From the NCBI GenBank assembly GCA_965213525.1, contig OZ243889.1, positions 2,542,001 through 2,606,000 of the forward strand: a stretch of DNA of 64,000 nucleotides. Reading direction: 5' to 3'. This stretch comes from G965213525 sp965213525 (lineage in GTDB: Bacteria; Actinomycetota; Acidimicrobiia; Acidimicrobiales; Poriferisodalaceae). Each line of letters starts with the position of its first letter. Position 1 is the first letter of the stretch. The notes below the pieces were generated by a model, which did not search any database, had not been told where the DNA came from, and was given only the letters and a program-made list of their open reading frames with translations. Made by a program: the position numbers and the translations under genes. Below, piece after piece: positions 55,471-64,000 of this stretch.

Positions 55471-56097
55471 ATGAGCGGCTTCCGTGCCCTGCACAACGGC
55501 GCGTCGGGGATGAGCATCGGCCAGCGGTGGATCGACACCATCTCGCACAACCTGTCCAACCTCAGCACCGACACCAGGGTGGGCGACGAGGCCTTCCGGG
55601 CCCGGTACCTCGTCCTCGGCGAGAACGAGGGCGGCGGCACCGGCCGGGGCGTCGAGCTGCGCCGTGTGGTGCGCGCCGAAGGCGACGCCCCCTTGCGACA
55701 CGACCCCGAGCACCCGCTCGCCCTGCGCCTCGACGGCGACGGCGACGGCCTCCTCGACGAGCGCTGGCGCGAGGTCGACGACGCCGGCCGCTGGGTGGCC
55801 GAGCACAAGAGCACCGGCGAGGCCGTCACGGTCGAACAGGGCGCCGGGGGCGAGCCGCTCACCGGGGTCGTGACCCGGGCAGATGGCACCACCGAGGTGG
55901 TCGGTGCCGACGAGTTGCAGTTCATCGCCCGGCCCGACGTCCCCGTCGAGCAGATGGGGCTCGTCCAGGGACCCCTGGTCGACCTCGGCGGCCAGATGAC
56001 CGACCTGATGATCGCTCAGCGCTACTTCCAGGCCAACAGCCGCGTGGTGACCGCGGCCAAGGAGGCCTATGAGTCCGCGCTGCGCATCGGACGATAG
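55471..56097 (+). CDS. flgC: Flagellar basal-body rod protein FlgC, with insertion
   Basis: 208 residues against about 135-150 usually. The N-terminal ISHNLSNLSTDT helix and C-terminal MIAQRYFQANSRVVTAAKEAYESAL helix are normal; the middle is longer (about residues 70-145) and contains DGDGDGLLDE, like an EF-hand calcium loop. Forms the rod with FlgB. ATG 55471 is one base after flgB. Confidence 0.85.
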   Translation: MSGFRALHNGASGMSIGQRWIDTISHNLSNLSTDTRVGDEAFRARYLVLGENEGGGTGRGVELRRVVRAEGDAPLRHDPEHPLALRLDGDGDGLLDERWREVDDAGRWVAEHKSTGEAVTVEQGAGGEPLTGVVTRADGTTEVVGADELQFIARPDVPVEQMGLVQGPLVDLGGQMTDLMIAQRYFQANSRVVTAAKEAYESALRIGR

Positions 56098-56109
56098 GAG
56101 GACCCCACC

Positions 56110-56412
56110 ATGGACATGTCCAGGATCGCGGCTGCGCCGCTGCCCGCACCCCGCCCGCGACCCGAGCCCGCCGGCGGCGAACAGGACGCGACGAGCTTTG
56201 GCGAGATGATGCAGCACGGCATCGGATCCGTGGCCGACGCCGAGCGCCGCGCCGACTCGACCGCCCAGCGCTTCGCCGTCGGCGACCCCGGGATCGACGT
56301 CCACGACGTGACCGTCGCCGCCGCCGAGGCGTCGGTGTCGGTCCAACTGATGGTGTCCCTGCGCGATCGGGCGATGGACGCCTACCAGCAGATCATGAAC
56401 CTCCAGGTCTGA
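56110..56412 (+). CDS. fliE: Flagellar hook-basal-body complex protein FliE
   Basis: 100 residues. The C-terminal half (DVHDVTVAAAEASVSVQLMVSLRDRAMDAYQQIMNLQV, shown here as DVHDVTVAAAEASVSVQL and DAYQQIMNLQV) is the FliE core that joins MS ring and rod. Near the N-terminus is SFGEMM (F30). Stop is 1 nt before fliI; fliF, fliG and fliH, usually next, are not here. Confidence 0.92.
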   Translation: MDMSRIAAAPLPAPRPRPEPAGGEQDATSFGEMMQHGIGSVADAERRADSTAQRFAVGDPGIDVHDVTVAAAEASVSVQLMVSLRDRAMDAYQQIMNLQV

Positions 56413-56413
56413 T

Positions 56414-57958
56414 GTGAGCGGCCAGACCCTCACCCAGGACGAGATCGACGCGCTCATCAGCGCCTCTCGCGCCCCGGGCGGCGCCACAGCGCCCACAGGC
56501 CGGGCACCTGGCGGACCGACCTCGACGAGCGCGTCGGTGGCCGACGAGGCGTCCCCGGCGTTGCGCCGGGCCCGCAGGACCACGCTGCGGGGGCGCCGCC
56601 GCGACATCGACGTGCTCGACGCCCCCGCCCGACGGCTGCGACGAGACGGGGTGGCGCCTGCTCGGGGGCGGGTGGCCAGGGTCGTCGGTCACGAGGTCGA
56701 GGTTCGGGGCCTTCGGGTTCGGGTCGGTGCGCTCGTCGAGATCTGCGTCGGCGACGACCGCCGGACCGCCGAGGTCGTCTCGGTGGGGGCCAACGGCGTC
56801 AGCGCCCTGGTCCTCGGGTCGACCGACGGCATCGGGCGAGGTGACGTCGTCATCGGGCGCCGGGGCGGTCATGGCGTGGTCGTCGGACCGGCCCTGCTCG
56901 GCCGGGTGATCGACGCCACCGGCGCCCCCCTCGACGGGCGCGGTCCCATCGCCGGCACGACCGTCCCGCTGGCCAACCCGGTGCCCCAGCCGATGGTGCG
57001 CCGTCGCATCGCTCAGCCCCTCGGGATGGGTGTGCGAGTCCTCGACGGCCTCTGCACGGCCGCCAGAGGTCAGCGCATCGGGTTGTTCGGCGGCAGCGGC
57101 GTCGGCAAGTCGACCCTGTTGGGGATGATGGCCCGGGGCACCGCGGCTGACGTCAACGTCGTCGCCCTCATCGGTGAGCGTGGCCGTGAGGTCCGCGAGA
57201 TGATCGAGGACGATCTCGGACCAGAGGGCCTGGCCCGCTCGATCGTCGTCGTCGCCACCTCTGACCAGCCGCCGCTCGTGCGGCTGCGGGCCGGGGAGGT
57301 GGCGACCCGCATCGCCGAGGCCTTCGCCGACGACGGCGCCGACGTGCTGTTGCTGTTGGACTCGCTCACCCGGCTGGCCATGGCCCAGCGCGACGTCGGC
57401 CTCGCCGCAGGAGAACCTCCCACCGCACGCGGGTACACGCCGTCGGTCTTCTCGATGCTGCCCGGGCTGCTCGAGCGGGCCGGGCCCCGGACGGTGGGCA
57501 CCGTCACCGGCTTCTACACCGTCCTCGTCGACGGCGACGACATGAACGACCCGGTGGCCGATGCCGTCCGGGGGCTCCTCGACGGCCACGTCGTGCTCGA
57601 CCGCCGACTCGCCGTGCAGGGACACTTCCCGGCCATCGATCCGTTGGCCTCGCTCAGCCGGCTGGCGTCCAAGGTCGTCGATCCCGCCCGATCGGCCGAC
57701 GCTTCCACCGTACGGGCTGCGCTGGCCGCGCTCGAGGACGTGCGTGACCTCGTCGAGGTCGGCGCCTACGTGCCCGGGACCAACCCCGTCGCCGACGCCG
57801 CCCTGGCCGCTCGCGCCGATTTGGTGGCGTTCTGCACCCAGGCGGCCGACGACGCCACAGCTCTCGCCGACACGATGGCGTCGTTGGACGCGCTCGCGGG
57901 CCGTCTGCGCGCCGCCGCTCGACCTGTGCCCGGCGCCCAGCTCGGGGTGTCCGGCTGA
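56414..57958 (+). CDS. fliI: Flagellar export ATPase FliI with FliM/FliN-like N-terminal motif
   Basis: 514 residues. The ATPase core is normal: Walker A GLFGGSGVGKSTLL, Walker B VLLLLDSLTRLAMAQRDVGLA, and GERGREVREMIEDDL. The beginning reads LTQDEIDALISASR, almost the LSQxEIDALL motif at the N-termini of FliM and some FliN, which binds CheY-P in FliM; FliI normally has an FliH-binding helix there. A Pro/Ser-rich stretch of 40 residues links it to the core. The gene starts with GTG 56414, 1 nt after fliE. Confidence 0.93.
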   Translation: MSGQTLTQDEIDALISASRAPGGATAPTGRAPGGPTSTSASVADEASPALRRARRTTLRGRRRDIDVLDAPARRLRRDGVAPARGRVARVVGHEVEVRGLRVRVGALVEICVGDDRRTAEVVSVGANGVSALVLGSTDGIGRGDVVIGRRGGHGVVVGPALLGRVIDATGAPLDGRGPIAGTTVPLANPVPQPMVRRRIAQPLGMGVRVLDGLCTAARGQRIGLFGGSGVGKSTLLGMMARGTAADVNVVALIGERGREVREMIEDDLGPEGLARSIVVVATSDQPPLVRLRAGEVATRIAEAFADDGADVLLLLDSLTRLAMAQRDVGLAAGEPPTARGYTPSVFSMLPGLLERAGPRTVGTVTGFYTVLVDGDDMNDPVADAVRGLLDGHVVLDRRLAVQGHFPAIDPLASLSRLASKVVDPARSADASTVRAALAALEDVRDLVEVGAYVPGTNPVADAALAARADLVAFCTQAADDATALADTMASLDALAGRLRAAARPVPGAQLGVSG

Positions 57959-58389
57959 TGGCGCGCGACCGGATGAGGGCGGTCCGACGGGTGCGCGAGA
58001 TCCGCGAACGTCAAGCTCGCGCCGGCGTGAGCCGGGCGCGTGCCACGGCCGACCGGGCCCAGGAGGAGATCGCCCAGCGCCGCCGTGACGAGGTCATGGC
58101 CATGGTCGACGAGCTCACCGCCATCCGCCTGCGCGCCATGCAGCTGTCCGGCGTCGTCGCGGTCGAGCTCACCGAGGCTGCCCGGGCCGATGCCCGTCGG
58201 GCCGACGCCGAAGCCGAGGAGGCGACCCGACGCTGGGCCGAGGCCTCAGCCCGCTCGAAGTCCGCCGAGCGCCTCGCTGACCGCCGCACCGCAGACGCCG
58301 CCGTGGTGTCGATGAGAGCGAGCCACAAGTCCCTCGACGAGCTCGTCATGTTGATGCGCGACCGTCGCGACCACCGGGCGCGCCCGTGA
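57958..58389 (+). CDS. fliJ: FliJ-like flagellar coiled-coil protein
   Basis: 143 residues, almost all charged alpha-helix (RRVREIRERQARAGVSRARA, then AEEATRRWAEASARSKSAERL), two coiled coils, matching FliJ by position after fliI and by shape; sequence identity in this family is always low. FliJ works as a stalk in the export ATPase. The start shares a base with the fliI stop. Confidence 0.75.
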   Translation: MARDRMRAVRRVREIRERQARAGVSRARATADRAQEEIAQRRRDEVMAMVDELTAIRLRAMQLSGVVAVELTEAARADARRADAEAEEATRRWAEASARSKSAERLADRRTADAAVVSMRASHKSLDELVMLMRDRRDHRARP

Positions 58390-59161
58390 GCGCCGTCGAG
58401 CGGGCCAGCAGCGCCATGGCCGCCAGCATCGGACCGCCAGCGCGGATCCGTCGCGGACGGGGGTTCGACGAGATGCTGCGCGAGGCGGGCCCAGGTGGGC
58501 CCCGCCTGGAGATCGAGTCGTCGCCCGCCCCTCCCGGTCCGGGGCCAGCGTGGCCTGTGCTGCCCGGTTCCTTCGGTGCGACAGCCGGTCCCGGCGTCGG
58601 CGTCGACGCCGCCACGGCGTGGCCTCAGCTCGCACTCGGGACCCAGCTCGCCGCCGGAACCCTGGCTGCCGCCGGGGCCCAGTCCGCCGCTGGGGCCCAG
58701 TCCGCCGCTGGGGCCCAGTCCGCTCCCGGGGTCGGATCGGTGTCATCGACCGATTGGGCGGCCGGACTGCCACCCGCAGGCCAGCGCTGGGTCGACGAGA
58801 TCGCCGCCGCCGCCGGTCGGCACGGCCTCGACCCTCGGCTCCTCGCCGCGCTGGCGTGGTCCGAGTCCGGGTTCGACCCCGCCGCAGCGTCCTCGGCGGG
58901 GGCCATCGGGCTCACCCAGCTCATGCCCGGCACCGCTGCCGGGCTCGGCGTCGACCCGAGGAACCCGGCAGAGAACCTGGACGGCGGCGCTCGGTACCTC
59001 GCCGAGCAGCTCGACCGCTTCGGCTCGGTCCCCCTCGCCCTCGCTGCCTACAACGCCGGCCCGGGGCGGGTGCAGCGGGCCGGCGGCATCCCCGCCATCA
59101 GTGAGACGCAGTCCTACGTCCGCATCGTCTCGGACCGCTACCGCTCGCTCGGAGGTACGAC

Positions 59162-59165
<4 letters not shown>
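58386..59165 (+). CDS. Lytic transglycosylase (SLT domain) of the flagellar locus
   Basis: 259 residues. N-terminal 130 residues are low-complexity with three AAGAQS repeats; the SLT domain follows: LLAALAWSESGFDPAAASSAGAIGLTQLMPGTAAGLG, with the catalytic Glu of the ESGFDP text, and LALAAYNAGPGRV. It opens peptidoglycan, probably for the rod, replacing FlgJ-type muramidase. No signal peptide is seen, so export may be by the flagellar system; GFDEML at residues 26-31 fits an export motif. It overlaps fliJ by 4 nt. Confidence 0.85.
58668..58721 (+). repeat. Three 18-bp tandem repeats in the transglycosylase gene
   Basis: Three units of GCCGCYGGGGCCCAGTCC, in frame, each encoding Ala-Ala-Gly-Ala-Gln-Ser. 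Confidence 0.85.
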
Positions 59166-60658
<1,493 letters not shown>

Positions 60659-60761
60659 ACACCACCGCCTCGCGGCCTGACGCCCGACCCGCCCGCCCGC
60701 CGGCGCCGGGCGCGCCCCGCCTGGCACCCATCGAGACGAACCGACCCGGAGGAACCCGCCC

Positions 60762-61502
60762 ATGATCAACTCCGTCGATCCGGCGATCACCACGACCGCC
60801 GCCAGCCAGGGGCTCTTCGAGGGCCTCGACGGCGAGGCCTTCTTGAACCTGTTGATCACCCAGATGCGGTACCAGGACCCGCTCTCGCCCACGGACCCGT
60901 CATCGATGATGCAACAGACCTCGCAGTTCGCCAACGTCGAGGCTGTCCAGAAGATGACCACCCTGCAGACCCAGTCGCTCGGGTGGTCCCAGTTCCAGGC
61001 CGCCGCGTCGATGCTCGGGGCCTCGGTGACGATCGCCGGCCAGGACGCCCAGGGCCAGGCGACCACGACGACCGGGACCGTCGTCGCGGTGCGGGCCAGC
61101 TCGACCGGGCCGGTGCTCGGGCTCGACGACGGCTCGGAGCACGCCCTGACCGCCGTCACCGACGTGAGCGCCCGTCCGGTCGCAGCGACACCCGCACCCG
61201 GTGCGCCAGCCGCAGCCGACCCCGCAGCCCGGTCCGTGACCGAGCCGGCGGTCGACCCGGCGACGGTGGCCCCGGCGGGTGGGGCGGTGCCGGCGGACGA
61301 CTCGGCTGGGCCCACCGGGGGCACCACGCCGGTCGAGGCCGCAGCAGATGACGATCAGAGCACGGACCTCACCTCTGGGATTGCCGACGTTGACTCGTCC
61401 CCGGCGGGGTCGACGACATCGGTGGTCGACACGGACGCACGGTCCGGCCCGACCGGCCAGGGCGCCGACGGCGCCCCCAACGAGAGGACCGATGCACCAT
61501 GA
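60762..61502 (+). CDS. flgD: Flagellar hook assembly protein FlgD
   Basis: 246 residues. The N-terminal core LNLLITQMRYQDPLSPTDPSSM with QTSQFANVEAVQKM is typical FlgD, a scaffold that caps the hook while it grows; AFLNLL near residue 26-31 fits the FxxxPhi export motif. The C-terminal 100 residues are Ala/Pro/Asp-rich and lack the usual FlgD immunoglobulin-like fold. GGAGG is upstream. It overlaps flgE by 4 nt. Confidence 0.92.
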   Translation: MINSVDPAITTTAASQGLFEGLDGEAFLNLLITQMRYQDPLSPTDPSSMMQQTSQFANVEAVQKMTTLQTQSLGWSQFQAAASMLGASVTIAGQDAQGQATTTTGTVVAVRASSTGPVLGLDDGSEHALTAVTDVSARPVAATPAPGAPAAADPAARSVTEPAVDPATVAPAGGAVPADDSAGPTGGTTPVEAAADDDQSTDLTSGIADVDSSPAGSTTSVVDTDARSGPTGQGADGAPNERTDAP

Positions 61503-62740
61503 TGCGATCGATGTTCACGGGGGTCTCGGGCCTCCGAGCCCACCAGACCATGATGGACGTGGTCGGCAACAACATCGCCAACGTCAACACCGCGGGGTTC
61601 AAGGCCTCCCAGGTGACGTTCTCTGAGACCATGTCCCAGGTGCTGCGCGGCGGGTCCGGCAACGCCGGCGAGCGCGGCGGCATCAACCCGATGACGATCG
61701 GCCTCGGTACCGCCGTCGCCTCGATCGACGGGGTCTTCACCCAGGGCGCCAGCCAGGTGACGGGCCGGACGACCGACCTGGCCATCCAGGGCGCCGGCTT
61801 CTTCGTGCTCGAGTCCGGCGGCCAGCGGATGTACAGCCGGGCCGGGTCGTTCAGCTTCGACGAAGCGGGCACCCTCGTCGCCCCCCAGGGCGGCCAGGTC
61901 ATGGGGTGGACCGCCGACGCCACCGGCGAGGTCGAGACCAACGGCGAGGTGGCACCGATCACCTTGCCGGTCGGTCAGACCATCGCCCCGGTCATCACCT
62001 CAGAGGTCGAGCTGGGTGGCAACCTGCCGGCGGACGCCGAGGTGGGCACCGAGGTGACCACCTCGATCGCGGTGTTCGACAGCCAGGGCCGTGAGCACAC
62101 CCTGACCCTGGCCATGACCAAGACCGCCACCAACCGCTGGACCGCCGAGGCCAGCACCGACGAGGATGCCAGCGTCACGATCGGCGGCGCCGCGACGGCC
62201 ACGCTGGACTTCGGCGCTGACGGCACGCTCACCACGGCCACCCCGCTCGCGCTGTCGATCGACGTGACCAGCGGTGCCGGTTCACCGATCGTCGCTGACC
62301 TCGTGCTGGCCGGTGGGTCACCGCTCGTGCAGTTCGGTGGCACGGCCACGGCCGAGGCCCGGGGCCAGGACGGCCAGGGCATCGGGTTCCTGCGGGACTT
62401 CGCCATCAGCGACGACGGTGCCATCTTCGGCCAGTTCTCCAACGGGGCGTCGAAGCTGCTCGGACGGGTGGCCACCGCGGCGTTCAACAACCCTGCCGGC
62501 CTGCAGCCGATCGGGTCCTCGATGTTCGCCGCCACCCCCAACTCGGGCACCGAGCTGATCGGCCCCCCCGGCTCGGGCAACCTGGGCCTGCTTGCGGCCG
62601 GCACCCTCGAGATGTCCAACGTCGACCTCGCCCGGGAGTTCACCAACCTGATCGTCGCCCAGCGCGGCTTCCAGGCGAACTCCCGGGTCATCACCACCTC
62701 AGACGAGATGCTGTCCGAGCTGGTCAACCTCAAGCGCTGA
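61499..62740 (+). CDS. flgE: Flagellar hook protein FlgE
   Basis: 413 residues. MFTGVSGLRAHQTMMDVVGNNIANVNTAGFKASQVTF is the N-terminal motif, cited here as TMMDVVGNNIANVNTAGF, and the C-terminal NVDLAREFTNLIVAQRGFQANSRVI motif is complete. Central domains form the hook surface. Two ATGs (61499, 61502) are possible; the first overlaps the flgD stop. Confidence 0.95.
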   Translation: MMRSMFTGVSGLRAHQTMMDVVGNNIANVNTAGFKASQVTFSETMSQVLRGGSGNAGERGGINPMTIGLGTAVASIDGVFTQGASQVTGRTTDLAIQGAGFFVLESGGQRMYSRAGSFSFDEAGTLVAPQGGQVMGWTADATGEVETNGEVAPITLPVGQTIAPVITSEVELGGNLPADAEVGTEVTTSIAVFDSQGREHTLTLAMTKTATNRWTAEASTDEDASVTIGGAATATLDFGADGTLTTATPLALSIDVTSGAGSPIVADLVLAGGSPLVQFGGTATAEARGQDGQGIGFLRDFAISDDGAIFGQFSNGASKLLGRVATAAFNNPAGLQPIGSSMFAATPNSGTELIGPPGSGNLGLLAAGTLEMSNVDLAREFTNLIVAQRGFQANSRVITTSDEMLSELVNLKR

Positions 62741-62891
62741 TCCATCCGCCGAGCGGGCGGCCCACCTGCGCCACGGCGCGGGCGGGTCGCCCTCAGCTCG
62801 GCCGGTGCGCGGCCGACGGGACCGGGAGCGGTCCAGGCGGACGACGCCGACAGCGACCGAACCACCCGATCGGGCCACATGGAGGTGCGCC

Positions 62892-63146
62892 ATGATCCTC
62901 GTCCACCGACTCAAGGGCGAGCCGCTGTTCGTGAACAGCGATCTCATCGAGACCATCGAATCGACGCCCGACACCGTCGTCGGGCTCGCCGACGGCCGCA
63001 AGCTCGTCGTCGCCGAGACCCCCGAGCAGGTCGTCGATGCGGCCCGCACCTATCGGGCGTCGGTCATCGTCGCCACCGACGAGCTCCGTGAGCGGGCCGG
63101 GCGGACCGCTGACCTCGTGGTCCTGCACGGACCCGACGAAGGGTAG
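62892..63146 (+). CDS. flbD: Flagellar FlbD/SwrD family protein
   Basis: 84 residues. ILVHRLKGEPLFVNSDLIETIESTPDTVV is the SwrD/FlbD core; in Bacillus SwrD helps motor power, fitting its place before motA. GGAGG precedes the ATG. Length is normal. Confidence 0.9.
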   Translation: MILVHRLKGEPLFVNSDLIETIESTPDTVVGLADGRKLVVAETPEQVVDAARTYRASVIVATDELRERAGRTADLVVLHGPDEG

Positions 63147-63153
63147 GGGCGAC

Positions 63154-63939
63154 ATGGACCCCCTCTCCATCATCGGGCTCTTCCTCGTCCTGGTGGCCGT
63201 CGTGGCCTCGACGATCATGGACGGCAACAGCCTCGGCCCCCTCATCGGGCCGTCCTCGCTCGTCATGGTCCTCGGCGGGGCGTTCGGCGGGGCGCTCGCC
63301 GGGTTCCGCCTGCCCGACGCCAAGAAGCTGCCCAAGGGCCTCATCGTGGCCTTCACCGCCTCGCCGCCTGACCCCGACGAGGTCGTCACGCGACTGACCC
63401 GCTACGCCGAGGCGGCCCGCCGCGAGGGCATCCTCGCCCTCGAGCAGGGCCTCGCCGAGGTCGACGACGAGTTCATGCGCACCGGCCTGCAGATGGTCGT
63501 CGACGGCGTCGAGGGCGACGTCGTGCGCGACGTGCTCGAGACCGAGATCGAAGCGATGGAGTCCCGCCACGGACTGGTCATCTCGCTGTTCTCCAAGTTG
63601 GGCGAGTACGCCCCGGCCATGGGCATGATCGGGACGATCGTCGGGCTGGTGAACATGTTGGGCAACCTGTCAGATCCCCAGGCGCTGGGGACGGGCATGG
63701 CCCTGGCCCTGCTGACGACCCTGTACGGATCGTTCTTCGCCAACGTCATCTTCTTGCCCGTGGCCGCCAAGCTGCAGCGCCTGCACGCCATGGAGATCGC
63801 GGCCCGGGAGCTGACCCTCGAGGGCATCATGGCGGTGCGCGACGGTGCGAGCCCCCGGCTGCTGGTCGAGAAGCTCGAGGCCCGCCTCGAGCCCGATCAG
63901 AGGATCGGGGCCAAGGCCCGCATGGACGAAGCGGCCTAG
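63154..63939 (+). CDS. motA: Flagellar motor stator protein MotA
   Basis: 261 residues. Four membrane helices (IIGLFLVLVAVVASTIMDG; the second begins LIGPSSLVMVLGGAFGGA; the last two span GMIGTIVGLVNMLGNL and LALLTTLYGSFFANVIFLP). Matches MotA/PomA. It pairs with the downstream MotB to form the stator; ion type cannot be told from what is visible. ATG 63154 is preceded by GGGGCGAC. Confidence 0.95.
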   Translation: MDPLSIIGLFLVLVAVVASTIMDGNSLGPLIGPSSLVMVLGGAFGGALAGFRLPDAKKLPKGLIVAFTASPPDPDEVVTRLTRYAEAARREGILALEQGLAEVDDEFMRTGLQMVVDGVEGDVVRDVLETEIEAMESRHGLVISLFSKLGEYAPAMGMIGTIVGLVNMLGNLSDPQALGTGMALALLTTLYGSFFANVIFLPVAAKLQRLHAMEIAARELTLEGIMAVRDGASPRLLVEKLEARLEPDQRIGAKARMDEAA

Positions 63940-63947
63940 CAACTGCC

Positions 63948-64000
63948 ATGGCGAGACGCCACCGCTGCCCAGAGCCCGAGTCGGGCGCCAACTTCTTGTT
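63948..64000 (+). CDS. motB: MotB, 3' truncated by the window edge
   Basis: The 17 visible codons (MARRHRCPEPESGANFL) begin 8 nt after motA, in the usual place and with the charged, Pro-containing start that precedes the MotB membrane helix. The helix and peptidoglycan-binding domain lie beyond the window. Confidence 0.7.
   Translation, partial: MARRHRCPEPESGANFL

Overview
The window is very GC-rich, and the long centre is the chromosome-origin neighbourhood of an actinobacterium. Gene order from rplI-rpsR-ssb-rpsF through the penicillin-binding protein, DUF5318, the CCA transferase, the DUF6049 protein, murJ, an ECF sigma, trxB-trxA, a CwlM-like protein, parB-parA, rsmG, jag, yidC, yidD, rnpA and rpmH, then dnaA-dnaN-recF-DUF721-gyrB-gyrA-DUF3566-tRNA-Ile, matches the order known from mycobacteria and relatives. 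Together with a flagellar locus and a Mrp antiporter this suggests a flagellated member of the class Acidimicrobiia; the class is an inference.

Layout. 1-7.5 kb holds metabolic and signalling genes: a partial crotonase, a CMD/AhpD-family gene with an in-frame TGA that looks like a selenocysteine codon followed by a bacterial SECIS hairpin, a blue-light BLUF protein overlapping a GGDEF-EAL protein, and three minus-strand enzymes (2OG oxygenase, sugar-lactone oxidase, D-threonine-aldolase-like). 7.5-13.5 kb is a complete mrpABCDEFG Na+/H+ antiporter operon whose genes overlap by 4 nt. 13.6-17.3 kb has a small membrane protein, a hydrolase, a degenerate GGDEF protein and dnaB. 17.7-20.3 kb is the rpsF-ssb-rpsR-rplI operon and panB. 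20.4-35.4 kb carries cell-wall and redox genes.

35.4-43 kb is the replication and segregation core: parB-parA, three parS sites, rsmG, jag, yidC, yidD, rnpA and rpmH on the minus strand, then DnaA-box clusters on both sides of dnaA. 42.8-52 kb has dnaN, recF, DUF721, gyrB, gyrA, a TadG-like/VanY fusion, DUF3566 and tRNA-Ile. 53.2-64 kb is a flagellar locus (sigma-28-like factor, flgB, flgC, fliE, fliI, fliJ, a lytic transglycosylase, fliK, flgD, flgE, flbD, motA, start of motB).

Regulation. Eleven genes have a TANNNT -10 element 6-8 nt before the start codon, so they are probably leaderless; I used this to choose starts. Three genes (rnpA, the ECF sigma, the CwlM-like gene) have no ATG/GTG/TTG upstream of their conserved N-termini. 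The most notable findings are the selenoprotein candidate, a FliM-like EIDAL(L/I) segment at the start of FliI with fliF-fliG-fliH missing from their usual place, a shared FxxxPhi motif near residue 27-30 in four flagellar proteins, and quinolone-resistance-type residues in both gyrase subunits.
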